Below, in pieces: positions 1 to 11,855 of a DNA stretch of 64,000 nt (positions are counted from its first letter, which is position 1; each line of letters starts with the position of its first letter). The DNA comes from Litomosoides sigmodontis (taxonomy: Eukaryota; Nematoda; Chromadorea; Rhabditida; Onchocercidae). The notes beneath the pieces are model-generated. The model had not been told where the DNA came from, searched no databases, and worked only from the letters and a program-made list of their open reading frames with translations. The position numbers and the translations under genes were made by a program. Location: positions 8,909,823 through 8,973,822 of the forward strand of contig OY718803.1 of NCBI GenBank assembly GCA_963070105.1. The letters are read 5' to 3'.

Positions 1-193
1 CAGTTGATAATACTAACCACACCTGGTTTACTCAACAAAAAAATGATAATTAAACTTCTTGGATGATTACTTCAAGAGTTGCCATTTAACACATAGCTAG
101 ATAATAACCGACAATTTAAAAAAAAAAAGCGTCGTGTTAGCATCTGATTCCCACACATCCCCTATGGAACACAATACGCTAATGAGCAAGTAG

Positions 194-340
194 GGATATC
201 AAGAAGTCAAGAGTGTTGCATTCCGCGGCTGTGAAATGTGCTTCAATTTGTGCAACTTGGCCTACTGTTGTGGTTTGGAAGTGGGCTATGGAGGAGAAAG
301 CGGTGGTTCATTATTGTTTTGGCTGATTTTTGGTGTGTAG
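194..340 (+). CDS. Possible terminal exon, Cys-rich, unrecognised
   Basis: This open frame runs from just after a TAG at 191-193 to a TAG at 338-340. It is clearly less AT-rich than its surroundings. It reads as a Cys-rich segment (GCEMCFNLCNLAYCCGLEVG) followed by a hydrophobic end containing Trp. An internal ATG lies at 236. AG dinucleotides at about 202-211 could serve as a splice acceptor, so it may be the last exon of a gene that starts before the window. I do not recognise a family. Chance is a real alternative because the frame is only 48 codons. Confidence 0.3.
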   Translation, partial: GYQEVKSVAFRGCEMCFNLCNLAYCCGLEVGYGGESGGSLLFWLIFGV

Positions 341-793
341 TGGATTACGTTGTGTTCGAGGGGTGAAATCAAGTATAACTGAAATTAAATATCAGTTCAC
401 AGTGAGATCGAATGATACTTTTATGCTTCCTTCATGGAGAGTAAACGTTACCGAAGTCTTGGACTCGATATTTGCATTGTTTGAATATTTGGTTAATCAT
501 TGATGAAACTGAGTAATCATGTATATTCTATGCAGATCGCTTCTTGCATTTAATCATCCTTTCATATAAGTAAGAGCCTAGTAGCATTTATATAGATTTG
601 TATAGTTTTAAATTTTATCGCTGTTTAGAAGGCGCCATTAGCTTTTTAGTTTTTCGCGTCATTATAGACATATAAAAGGATGTATACATCTGTGATCAGA
701 ATAGGTAGCGATGGTCTACGGATTGTTACGAGAACCATGTGTTTCACCACAATTAACTGATTTAGCATGTTTTAAGGAACAAGCAAGGGAACG
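341..793. other. Upstream region of rps-26, nothing specific seen
   Basis: There is no coding-like frame here. The sequence is AT-rich and precedes the rps-26 start at 794. A TTTAG at about 761-765 could be a trans-splice acceptor, but it is a weak match to the usual TTTTCAG. Confidence 0.4.
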
Positions 794-1362
794 ATGACGA
801 CAAAGAGGCGAAATCACGGGCGTAATAAAAAGGGTCGTGGGCATGTGAGACCTATTCGCTGCACAAATTGTGGCCGTTGTGCTCCTAAAGATAAGGCTAT
901 AAAGAAATTCGTTGTTCGCAATATTGTAGAAGCAGCTGCTGTTCGAGATATTTCAGATGCATCTGCGTATGATTGTAAGTTTTTTTTTTAATTACTCCTT
1001 TCGATTTTGACTTGTGATCACATGAAGTCCAGGAAAACGTTGTTATGCTGCATTTACCTGCAGCCGTTTTGGAAATAATGTCCTCATGCAGTAACGAGCA
1101 GTTTTATATGCACAGCATCGTGGAACTTTTTAAACGTTACCGATCTTTGAGAGAAGTATACTTTGATTGTATTTCAGCTTATGCGTTGCCAAAATTGTAT
1201 CATAAACTGCATTACTGTGTGTCCTGTGCAATTCACAGTAAAGTAGTGCGCAATCGTTCACGTGAAGCACGCAAAGACCGTAATCCACCCCCACGCTTTG
1301 GTCAGCGTGGTGGCATGGTGGGAGATCGTTTTCCGCGACCAGGTGCCCCAAATCGACAGTGA
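794..1362 (+). CDS. rps-26: 40S ribosomal protein S26 (eS26)
   Basis: Component of the small ribosomal subunit, located at the mRNA exit channel. Two exons, 794-974 and 1178-1362, give 366 nt and 121 residues, close to the usual 115-119. The donor is GTAAGT at 975 and the acceptor TTTCAG ends at 1177; the split codon is restored in phase. Family hallmarks are visible: the basic start [17 protein letters not shown], the zinc-binding pair CTNCGRC, the block [20 protein letters not shown], then [20 protein letters not shown] with the second Cys pair, and [17 protein letters not shown]. The tail [11 protein letters not shown] differs from the Ala-rich tails seen in other animals. The gene is convergent with the receptor gene that ends at 2635. 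Confidence 0.97.
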
Positions 1363-2634
1363 GTGACGTTCTGTTATAAGGAGTTTGAAACTGTTTGTTC
1401 TTGTTGTAGTTACTACCAACACTTGATAAAGAGTTTTTAATATTGGACTAGTTAGCACAGTATAAAATTTCGGATGATTTAGCCATTTAGACATTTTAGT
1501 CTTTTCCCAATTTCCATGTGCTCCTTAAACACTTCATACAAGTCTCTCTGAATTAAAGTGATTTTGCTGCTTTGTATGCCTTAGCTGAAGACTGACCAAA
1601 ATTCGGGATTGGTGGCAATTGAAGATTTTTTACAGCTATGCCTTAAATATCTGAAACAGCTTTTGCATATTCCAGCAAGTTTAGGCAAGTGCTTTTGTGA
1701 ACTTCCATGTTTTATTTCCCGTGTAAGATTTTCGATCCTCATGTCCTTGAGGATTTTTTTATTGTTAAAGAATTTCCTAAATGTGGTTTGGAACATTTCA
1801 AGCATGCCTGGTGAATTATGATTTATGAAATTTCTGGCGAGCAGAGTTTTTAATGCCAGCAACTGTGCTTCAAGACATGTTGGCCTTTTGAATGCATGTG
1901 AGATGTGAATGGTGATTAATTGAATGTATTCCCTTGGAGTTTTGAATGATTAATTGGCGCAGAATAATTGGATAAGTAAAAGGTCCTGAACTTACAAATT
2001 CACGGGACATAACTCTGAGTGTCCAGCAGTGAAACCATATGAAAATGCATGACATTTGTTTGGAATGGCTTTATACACATGGTTTTATTGGCGAACATCA
2101 GAAGTTAAATGGCAATCAAACTATAAACAGTATATCATCATTGTGATTATTATGATAATAAGTGAAGAGGAATATATAAGATATTTCAAACAGTACCGTG
2201 TTGTCGAGTTCATATTTATGATTTCAAATATTTTTATACACGCACGGATTGATGTGGTTCTAGCTGTAGTTTATACGTTGAAAGGAAGACATTGTGGGGT
2301 GCCGATTCTACTGTTAAATCGTTTCGTTCGTCCTCATCGACTCTTTTAGCCTATAACGAGAGTATAAAATTATTTCGTTATTATAATGCAATGGCCTTCC
2401 CAGCAGCGATCGATTATGATTTAATTAGAAAATGATGAAGCCCAGACTTTTCTTGAAGTACAATGGGCAAGAATTTTGAAGATCCAGTATTTCGGATTTC
2501 AATTAGAAGTGAATGGGATCTAATAATTAGACAATACTAGAGGTGGGATTGTATTATCGATCAAATGCCAATGTGAATTGCAAGTGTCATTTACTTTTTA
2601 TAAAGTTGAAAGAGCTCTTGTTAAAAACATCAAA
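1363..2634. other. Intergenic, convergent 3' ends
   Basis: This is the region between the rps-26 stop and the class C receptor stop on the opposite strand. Short open frames on both strands at 1581-1862 and 2056-2349 show no recognisable motif and no convincing splice frame. I saw no RNA gene. Confidence 0.5.
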
Positions 2635-5600
2635 TCAAGGGAAGCTCACTTTAGGAGAACCTGGTGTAGGTGCTGATATGCGTCGATGTCTAATAATCAT
2701 TTTATCACTGTTTGATTTTTTACCGCCTTTTCGTCTACTGATGTGCGGATTATCTTGGTACAAGTCTTTCAATTTGTACATTCTTAACTGTGTATAGACT
2801 CTTTTCAATTCAGCCTAAATTAACAATAGTTGTAAAGATCAGCAGAACCAGAACTGTTTTACAAACTTTAATTACAGTGTTATTTTGCAAGCAAATGTAA
2901 ATCTTAAAAGCTGTAAAAAGTAAACCACACAATAAATCACGAACTCCGGCATCTCAAAACTAATATCTCAATTTGTTTCACTTTTATTTTTTTGCACGGT
3001 GACCAACCGCTAAATGGAATCTTTTTTCAAGTGATGTCTCAGGAGAATAACAGCTTTAACTTGCTATAAAAATTTTTTCCATCAAAAATTCTGTCAAGTG
3101 ATGATATATATATATTTTTTTTTTCAATAAATGTTGAATTTATCTCCAAATTTCACTTCAAATCCAAAAATGATAAGAACAGTTCGTTTAATCATAAGTG
3201 AAGAAGGTGTAAGATTGCTATTTTTCCTCACCCGTATATCCTCCGGATTCATGTCAACTATGGGTACTTCAGCAAAATCAATTGTTCCATTTAATAAATT
3301 GTCACGAAGTTTAGCCAGCGATGGATGCGCTTTACCGCCCGCACCTGCTAATATTTGTGTACGCCTTGTGCTACCAGAACGAACCTAAAATTTCTAAAAA
3401 TTTAAATCCCTAGAATCATGTGCTATACAGCTCAACTATATGATCTTAAAATTTAGATCTCTTCCGATTGAATTGTCGAAAGCTATTATTGCAACAAAAA
3501 TGCACAACAAAAGTCATAAATTCTGAAAGGAAATATTCAATAATTGTCATTAATTCAATGAGATTGCGTTAACGAATTAACTTGAATGGCAAATTTTGAA
3601 GAATAAATTTTTTTTTTAAACATATAAATAAAAAATGAATTGAAATATGGGCCAAGGTTAGCACGCACCATCATCATAAGCTATGCGATGCATTCATTTC
3701 CTTCTCATTTCGTTATATTTGATGTAATTAAACTTTAGAAGGGAATCATTATCATCCTCTCTCATCCAAGCTTATTTGTCCATCTCTTCTCTCTCTCTCT
3801 TTTTCCTGCTATTTTTGCTACCTTTTCACTACTTACTTTAGCATTTCGGTCTTCTCATTTCTAATCACTTTCACCTTCCCACTCTTTTCACTTCTCTCAC
3901 TCTTTCTTTTTTTCCTCTGAGAGTTTGTTCTTTTCTCAGTTTCAGAGAGATACGAAAACGAAATTTGTCGATGTCATGCGGAAGATGAAGAGATGAATTT
4001 TTGAACAGAAACAAGAAATGCTTGAAAAAAAATTAAAAAAGTGAAACTTTTTTTTCGCCCATTCGAAGAAATAAAAGGAAAAAATGGAGGAAAAAAAAAT
4101 CGATGAGAATGTCTTTCCTCTTTTCTCTAATTATCAACTATGTCAAGCCTTCACACTTTTCAGCAATCCCTCCCTCTTTCTCTGCCTTTTTCTACAATAA
4201 TTGCTTTTAAATAATTGTTGAAATTTCATTTTTGTTTTGTCTCAAAAATTAAATTAAAATGGAAAAAAGTATTAATTGCTGTGAGGGAATTAACTACAAT
4301 TCTAATTCACTTCAACAATGCTCTCGCATATCTAATAGGAATTCCTTTTCTTATCAATAATATGATAAATCAAGTCTTTAGTAGAAGCGGTATGCGCAAT
4401 GAAGCAAAAGAAAAAAAAAGCATTTTTAAAATCTCTTTAAAAAAAAATAGTCCGTTTCAGGAGAATTCTTCAATGGAAAAACATATGTGAACTATGAAAG
4501 CGTTGTTAATTTAAAAATTACATTACTAGTTTTTTGTGACGTTAATTGTGAGAGTGTTGGTCAACTCAGTTGACCTAATGACCTAATTAGAAGAGGTACG
4601 ACTAACCAAGTAAAACTTTGGAGCAATAATAATAACAGTGTTAATCGAAACAGTTAAGTGTAGCTGTATAAATGTGATCGTCAGCAGTGTATCGCTATGT
4701 GCGGAATAACGAATGGAATATCTGGAAATTGAAAATGTGCTAAGTGTGATGGAAGAGAAAAGTTTAATTTTAAATTAGCAATCATTAGAGCACCTTAATT
4801 TGCTAGATAATTCGATATAAATTTATGCTTTACTGCTAGGAAAGTTTCTATTTTAATGAAATACAAAAATTGCTAGCTTCTAGCGTGCTGTAAATTTCTC
4901 TGAAATAAAATTTCAAACTTTTAAATTCAAATGATTGAAAATTACGATTAGTGAAAACATGCCTATACCGTACTGTTAGTCTTCAAATAGCAACTGTAAT
5001 TAACTGTACTTAAATTAAAATGCAATGAATAAACATATGGAATGAAGTGAACCTTAAAAAATTTGCAAAAAGTGTAATGATCGCTTCAAGACAAACAGCA
5101 ACTGTAAATTGCCATCGCTCTAGCCAACTACTGTTTCGTGCTTTGTAGCACAATCGCATACCGTAAATTAGAAATAAAGATTCGTAACCTAAAAGTAGTT
5201 CACCTGAGAAAGACGTAAAAGCTGATGAAAGAAAGGGATGGAATAAAATTATAAATGAAATAAAAAATGCCTGAAGTTAGAAAAGGAAGCCAACTCGAAT
5301 TGCTTTCACAAATCAAGCAAATTTATTTAATTTATTATTATTTATCATTTAGTTGTTATTATTACTTATTATTGTTTATTATCATTCATTATTATTCAAT
5401 CATTTTATTTATTTTATTTAATTAATTAATTATTTTGTTTATTTATTACTATTATTACTGTTGTTCTTATGCAGATAAAATGATTTCATTAGGTAAGTAT
5501 CAGATGATTAAATAAGAATTGCATTGGAAACAGGAAAATGAATATCTTTATTTGCAAAAAAAAAAAGTTTCATACCTTGCCAGGCTATGGACCACGGTTG

Positions 5601-8600
5601 CACGGGACACTGTGGCCAAGTACTTTGCCAAAGCTCCTGGTCGGCAAAAGAGCCAAGAGTCCAAGCAATAAGTCCAGTTAATGTTAGTGCTAGTAAGCAC
5701 GCCAAATATTTCATCAAATCTTCTTCTTTTACAATAACGTGGTATGCCTTACGTACGTGATACTCTTGTAAATTCCTTCATTTACAATTTCAGATAAAAT
5801 GTTCGCGCAGATAAGATAACCACTTATAGCTTTCATTTTAATTCATTTAAATTTCACACATTGTGTTTTTCAGGTGAATTAATCAAATTCAAAAAAAAGA
5901 AACAATCGTACGGAGAAATGAGTTTTAAATTGTGAAAGAAATGATTATAATATTTGAGAAGAATGTTTGAAACTTTATGAAATTTAACTGGATTTTATTC
6001 ATTATGTAATTTTTCCTTTTAACTTTTAATTGCTTATTACCTGTAAATTTTCAAAACAATTGATCCATAAAACGCCGAAAAACCAATTTGACGTAGCCAT
6101 ACAGCAATAAAACACGTGGCCGAATTAAACCATTGCAACAACAACTGCAGAAAACTTCATTATTGCTTTCTCAGAAAGCAAAATCCGCAAGACATCTTTT
6201 ATTTTGCGTTGAAAATTTTATTGAACTTACAATAGCATATAACGTAGCAGCTCCGACAAGAAAAATTTCCATTAACGCCCAGCCACGTGCTTCATGATAT
6301 CTACGTCGTTCTCGGATAACGACTGATATTAGCAGAATACAAACTATTGAACATAATCCATTGAAAGCCACCAAAATACCACGATCCTGCTCTGACACGT
6401 CACGGCATAACGATGTGTCATTGGTACAACACGTACGAGCGTAAACTCGTATACCACCATGTCTTGTCCACGTACACTGCAAACATCAGATTAATCGCTT
6501 TTAATTTTTTTACATTTAAAATTAAAATCCTCATTATCAAGCTATCCTTCAGTCATTTACTGCAGTGCAACTAGCACTATCTGTCTATCAAAATAAGAAT
6601 GATCAATGATGCGTCACGTAAAATTTCCGTGTTTTCCTTTTTTTTTTTTTTTTTTAAATAATCCGATCACTTTTGAGAAATTTTGATATTTCCGTCATTT
6701 TTTTCTTTCTCACACATTGTCGAAAATTGACGCTGACGTAACATCGAACTCTCTACAAAGAGGTTAAAGTGTTGCAATTGCACTAAAAAAAATTGTATTG
6801 TTCATATCTATTAAAGATTAAATAGTTTCCATTGTGATTTCAAATAAAATTTAACAACTGTATGGCATAGATTTAGTGTATGAGAAATGATGAAAATACG
6901 AGTGGCTATTTTAGGAAAAGAAAGAAAGATGAAATTAGTTGGAAATATTCAACTGCCGCACTTTTCCATGTTCAAAATTAATTATTGTACTTGTAGACAC
7001 AGTGGCAGTCACATTTTCACCGTTCATTTCAGTGATTTAAACTTATCAGATAAGTGATATTAAAATAAATTGCATAGTTTAATGGCTGACTTTATGCATA
7101 AAGTTATGCCGCACGGAATGTTTCATTGCTCCGTTAAACGTGATGCCACTTAAATAAGTTTACAAATTTTGCGCTGATACACACACGTGAATGACGCTCT
7201 AGCGTTGTCAGAAAGCAAATGTTTGAAGTGACCCTGAACTGGACAATCTTAGTAAATTTCTTTGTCTCTCATCTATGCATGTTCATATTAGCGCTGTATA
7301 TTTGTGTGACTATGTACACGTACGAGTGTGTTACGCATACACGTCTATTGCATTTCATCCCTCATCCAAGTGCAATTTTCAATTTAAAAAGTTTGATTGG
7401 TTTTTTCTTCCACGCTACTCAAGCATTCGTGTTTTGTATTCCTCATAAGCGATTAATTATTATAACATATAAATATAAAAAAAAAAAACGTTGTTAGAAA
7501 ATATAATAATTTTGCTATTTTTGGTGCATTGCGCTTGCATGCACACACTTTCACACCATTTTCAAATGGCTATTTCATATTTATATTAATTTATTTGAAA
7601 TAATTCGCACTAAGTTCACATACTCTGTAAAAACAATGTGCGAAGTTACATTCAGTCTAACTAGAACAGAAACACTAATAAATTAGGCTAATGATTCGGT
7701 TGTAAAAGGATGGTGAATGAGTGAAATTGTGAAATTGATTTTGGAAGATTTATTGCGAAGATTTTCGTTCCTCTTTTTTTTTGGGTGATAAATAAGCCGA
7801 AAGATGAAAGGATCGTTAATAGGAGTGGCGCAAATGAGCAAATGATTGATGTAAACAGGAAGAAAATTATTGCAAATGAAGTTGTCGTCGATTTTTGCAA
7901 AACTAACAAGTAATTTTATTCGAACTCGCAATAACTGACATCAAACTGCCACCATTTCAATTGTGAGAAATTCAATTTTCCTCTTTCAACTGAATGGTAG
8001 GAAGGAAAACAAACATTTCCATCAACACTTGTAAAGGAACAAAAAAAAAAAAACGAAAACGAAAAAGAGAGCAGCCGAACAATTCGCAGTCGATTTTTAT
8101 GCTCTATAATTTTTTACACATATAACAACATTCATTGAAATTAAATCTAATTGATGTTAATTTCATTGAAAAATTTAATTTTCAAGAAGTGCTAATCATT
8201 TTTTTCCTCACTTATTCAATAAAGAAAAGAAAAACACATACACACAAATAAGCGCAATTTGTAAATTTCATTGAAAATAATAATCAAAAAAAAACATTTA
8301 GTAAATTTTTAATTACTACAAAAAATTTTTGCTAAAAGAACAAAACTTTTCTTTCTTAATTTAAATAAAATTAACAGTGTAAAAATGTGTGACGAAATCA
8401 ATAAATAATTCTTGTTTGTGATAAATGGACGACTATTGGAAATTGTTATAGAAATGAAAGGAGGAAGCGTCAACAGGTCGGCGATTTGCAATTTGTAAAG
8501 TATTTGAAATGACACATATGCTAATTGACAAAGTAAGTAAGCAAGCGGTGAAGACCGATTGATCAGATCATATCCAGTTGAATTGATAGCAATTTGAAAA

Positions 8601-10501
8601 TATTCATCACATTTGGTTCGGAATTGTATAGTTATTATAAGCAAGAGCTCCATGTGCATGTCTTGATCGATGCATTTGATTAATTAAATAATTTTTAAAA
8701 TAAAATTAAAATGAGAAAATGCAATGATATTAGCTAAGTATTTCTAGTCAATTGAGCATGTGAATTTTAGCAAAGAAGAAAGAAACGACGACAAATTAAC
8801 TGATGAAATGCGAGAAGAGATGTCTTTTTGTTTGTTTGCTTGCATAGCTAACATCAATTATTGCATTGGAAGCTTTTCGATGGCTCAAACAAATGTCAGA
8901 AAATCGACAAAGTATCATCAAATTTAATGAAAAAGAGAGAGGAAATGACGGAAGAGCAGCCGCGAAGACAAAGTTAAAGTTAAGTAAAGTAAAGTAAAGC
9001 AAAGCAAAGTAAAGTAAAGTAAAGTAAAGTAAAGTAAAAAGTAAAAGTAAAAGTAAAGTAAAGTAAAGTAAAGTAAAGTAAAGTAAAGTAAAGTAAAGTA
9101 AAGTAAAGTAAAGTAAAGTAAAGTAAAAGTAAAGTAAAGTAAAGTAAAGTAAAGTAAAGTAAAGTAAAGTAAAGTAAAGTAAAGTAAAGTAAAGTAAAGT
9201 AAAGTAAAGTAAAGTAAAGTAAAGTAAAGCAAAAGTAAAAGTAAAGTAAAAGTAATTGCTTCTCTTACTCTTCTTTTGAGTCCGATTAAACTCACCAGCA
9301 GTGTTAATTTCTATCACCTTTTTTTGAATATTCAAGAATAAAATAAAAGCATTAAAATTTTAAAAGAGGAAATTTGAAACGAAAACAAATCTTAAACAGA
9401 TAAATTTGTGGTTTCGAAAGAAAAAGCCTAGTGTTAGCTTTGTTTAAATTAAAATTTCAATAAACAATAAAAGAGAGGTTAAAAGAATTAAAAATTGCTC
9501 CTTTGTCATACATGCGTAAAAATTATAATACAATTTCTAAAAAATTTACAGCTTAAATTCTGCAACTTTAACTAAGTGGTAATTAATAAAATATAAAACA
9601 GCAACAGCGAATGATCATTTTAAGGCGATGAATGAAAAATTGCCTTTTCAAAATTCTCCTTCATATTTACGATAACACAATTGATGATCTCCGTACGTCA
9701 ACTCCTCCCTCATCAATTTATTCACGTGCGACGAGTGAAATTGAAACAAATGAATTGTGACAGTGCTTTAATCAACCTTACTAAAGCAGAAGTTGACAAG
9801 CGACGAAAGCTCTCCCTCCAACAACAGTAAGCTTAAGCTTAAGCTTCATTGCTTTTTGATCAAAAGGTAAATGGGAATAAGAAGAGAGTGAAGAAAAGCA
9901 AACGATTAGCATGAAACACAACCTTTGTATTGCTGCATTCCGGTAACGTGCAAGCGTTCAGTTCAAGCGGTTCTAGACGTACGGTCAGGTGGAATTCCGA
10001 CGAGGAAGTTGGATATATAAGTAACGGAATCCACTGCTGCATCACTTCATCATCAACTTTGCTGCAGCGTAGTTGCAAGACGAACAACGGTGCGGAAAGA
10101 TTGTAAGCTAACGTTGAATCGAAAATTAGCGAAGCATTTGCAGGAAGATGAATTAGGTGTGAATGAGGATTCTGGGCGACTAATTGCGCCAGAAGTAACA
10201 GTTGCGCATTGCTATGTTTTAATTCATACTCCAGCAAACGATGCAAATTTGGCAGTGCAATGATACGCTCACACTTTTGCTCCTCAATATCCTCCAATTG
10301 TGCTAGCAATACTGGAAGGGTCACTGAAGATGACCGATCTTTCAATTTGCTTGCAGAATTCGACGACGATAGTTCTGGTGATGATGATGATGATGATGAC
10401 AGCGATGTTGGAGTAATTGTTGAAATACCATTCACCAAAAATAGCACTACGGTAGAGGAGAAAGTTGACAGTAAGAATAACTGTAGTAATAGAAACAACA
10501 T
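2635..10501 (-). CDS. Class C GPCR, GPR158/GPR179 (mGlyR-like) family
   Basis: Orphan-type receptor of the plasma membrane. Eight exons join in phase to 1713 nt (570 residues): 10501-9923, 6476-6231, 6144-6041, 5775-5576, 5188-5053, 4721-4607, 3384-3232, 2814-2635. Exon 1 encodes a signal peptide (MLFLLLQLFLLSTF), a Ser-rich stretch and an ectodomain. Exon 2 holds TM1 (about 226-247) and TM2. Later exons hold TM3 (ATCFIAVWLRQIGFSAFYGS), TM4 (MKYLACLLALTLTGLIAWT), TM5 (LFLIYGMRLCYKARN), TM6 and TM7 (QLHLTVSINTVIIIAPKF). Cys in TM3 and in ECL2 (WPQCPV) fit the class C disulfide. The cytoplasmic tail carries NPEDIRAELKRVYTQL and YQDNPHISRRK, the conserved post-TM7 block of the GPR158 family as I recall it. 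The ectodomain (about 225 residues) is short for the family, so exons may be missing in the 3.4 kb first intron. The exon 1 junction (AAAG|GTTGTG) is the least certain. Confidence 0.88.
4558..4584. promoter_or_regulatory. Nuclear-receptor-like half-site cluster (candidate)
   Basis: This is an inverted pair GGTCAA...TTGACC followed by a direct repeat TGACCT-aa-TGACCT (AGGTCA half-sites in DR2 on the other strand). It lies within an intron of the class C receptor, about 20 bp past the donor of the TM7 exon. The spacing fits known nuclear hormone receptor half-site geometries. Function is only inferred. Confidence 0.25.
8970..9254 (+). repeat. AAAGT pentanucleotide satellite, about 285 bp
   Basis: This is a nearly pure tandem array of AAAGT (TTTAC on the other strand) with a few AAAGC and AAAAGT variants at its ends. 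It sits inside the long first intron of the class C receptor gene. Because 5 is not a multiple of 3, it creates long minus-strand frames of repeated TLLYF residues that are artefacts. Confidence 0.95.
9827..9846. repeat. Triplicated AAGCTT hexamer
   Basis: Three tandem AAGCTT-type hexamers form a self-complementary stretch about 75 bp downstream of exon 1 of the class C receptor. It may be incidental. Confidence 0.5.
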
Positions 10502-10731
10502 AGATAGATTCTTTGTCCAAATGTTTGCTCAAATCTACAAAAGGGTAACAGTAAGTTAATGGAATTGTTGCAGGATGAGTGGACAATGAGTGCAATAATG
10601 AGCAGTAGTGATGATGACAGTAATGACAGTAATAGTGATAAAGATGGCGATGATAAATACACTAATGATAATAACAGTGGTAGTAGTAATTGATGATAGC
10701 AGATGATATTAGCAGTGGTACTAGTACAAGT

Positions 10732-10766
10732 ACAAGTAGTAGTAGTAGTAGTAGTAGTAATAGCAG
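10732..10766 (+). repeat. (AGT)n trinucleotide repeat
   Basis: A run of AGT/GTA triplets lies in a longer stretch of degenerate GAT/AGT triplets running from about 10580 to 10780, upstream of the class C receptor start. Confidence 0.8.
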
Positions 10767-11603
10767 TAAGAGTAATAACAACAATAATAATCGTTAATTG
10801 ACGATTATTATTAAAATCACTAAATAGTGTGTGAATTATTTTCAGCCAGTGCTACTTAAGTCTATTTAATTTTTACAATTCGTTGTTTAGAGCAAGAGAA
10901 AGGGAGAGAGAGAGAGAGAGAGAGGGGGGGGCGAAAAAAGGAAGGGAAAGGAAAGGAAGAGAACTTTTCAAGGATCTATCTATCGTCGTTACACGTGGCC
11001 GAAAGTAGCACTTCTCACTCGCACTTCAATTACACATATCAATGGGAGAAGGAACAGTGTATGGATGACGGAGCGGTAGTACTGGAAGCGTCACGTCCTT
11101 CCAACCGAGCAGCATGATAAATCTCTCCATTACTTGCTTCTTCATTTTTTCCCCCATCTTTTTTTCAACGAGCGAAGCGAAGATGTGGCTAAGTGGCAGT
11201 CTAGCAGTGAGTAATAGTAGCTTTGCTACCGCTACACCACCACGCTCATACGTGAGAGGTGACGGTCTGTCACGTTCGTAAGTTGTTGGGAAGCGCGCAC
11301 GAGAGGAATGTCGCAACGACTGGTGAGAGCAGGAAAGATGGAACTGTTTGTTTAGAAGAAAAAAAAAAGTGAATTTCAAATTCTAATGCTTATATAGGAT
11401 GTGAAGCTTTTTTTTTTTTTTATAATCATCTTATAATTTATTTTTGCGTCTCATTTCAAATTCTTTCCCTGTGAAAATGAGAGAAAGGGAGGGAGAGAGA
11501 GAGAGAGAGAGAGAGTAGGTGTGCATGAATAGATGGATGCATAATAAGTAGGTCGTCGTAAATTATCCTATGACTTTCTTCTGCTACTACTACTTAAATA
11601 TAA

Positions 11604-11855
11604 GTGTATATGGATGCAATATTGCGATTTTTTTTCCTTTCACTCAAATTCGATCAGGTTGTAAAGACTGCAGCAAATGTGCAGCTGCGCTTGCAGCGCT
11701 GCAGCACTGCCCGCGCCTTTGAAATCCTCTGGGAAATGCGGGAAGGACGGCTTCGGGAATGGATGGATGGATGGATCCTTTATGGTGGCATTTCATCTGT
11801 CTTATCACATTCATTCCTCTCTCCCTCCACCCTTCTCGTTCCTCGTCCTCTCTAA
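11604..11855 (+). CDS. Doubtful ORF in a less AT-rich island
   Basis: This frame reads through KFDQVVKTAANVQLRLQRC and FEILWEMREGRLREW, which looks protein-like. A possible acceptor (GATCAG) precedes the GTTGTAAAG codons at about 11660. No downstream exon, family motif or convincing start was found, and the opposite strand is equally open here. It could be a noncoding leader or chance. Confidence 0.15.
   Translation: MYMDAILRFFFLSLKFDQVVKTAANVQLRLQRCSTARAFEILWEMREGRLREWMDGWILYGGISSVLSHSFLSPSTLLVPRPL

Noticed and set aside
1581..1862. 93-codon minus ORF
   Set aside because: No recognisable motif; + and - frames are both open and AT-driven.
2543..2797. 84-codon + frame with GKLTLGEPGVGADM
   Set aside because: It is antisense to the last exon of the class C receptor, which has splice support and family motifs.
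3131..3388. 85-codon + frame
   Set aside because: It is antisense to the 3232-3384 exon of the class C receptor.
8796..9335. 179- and 123-codon minus frames of repeated TLLYF
   Set aside because: They are the translation of the AAAGT satellite; no stop codons arise from the unit in any minus frame.
10209..10559. 116-codon + frame rich in Asp and Ser
   Set aside because: It is antisense to the signal-peptide exon of the receptor; the Asp run comes from GAT triplets.
11026..11379. 117-codon minus ORF
   Set aside because: There is no motif, no splice partner and an unnatural composition; it lies in a possible promoter or leader island.
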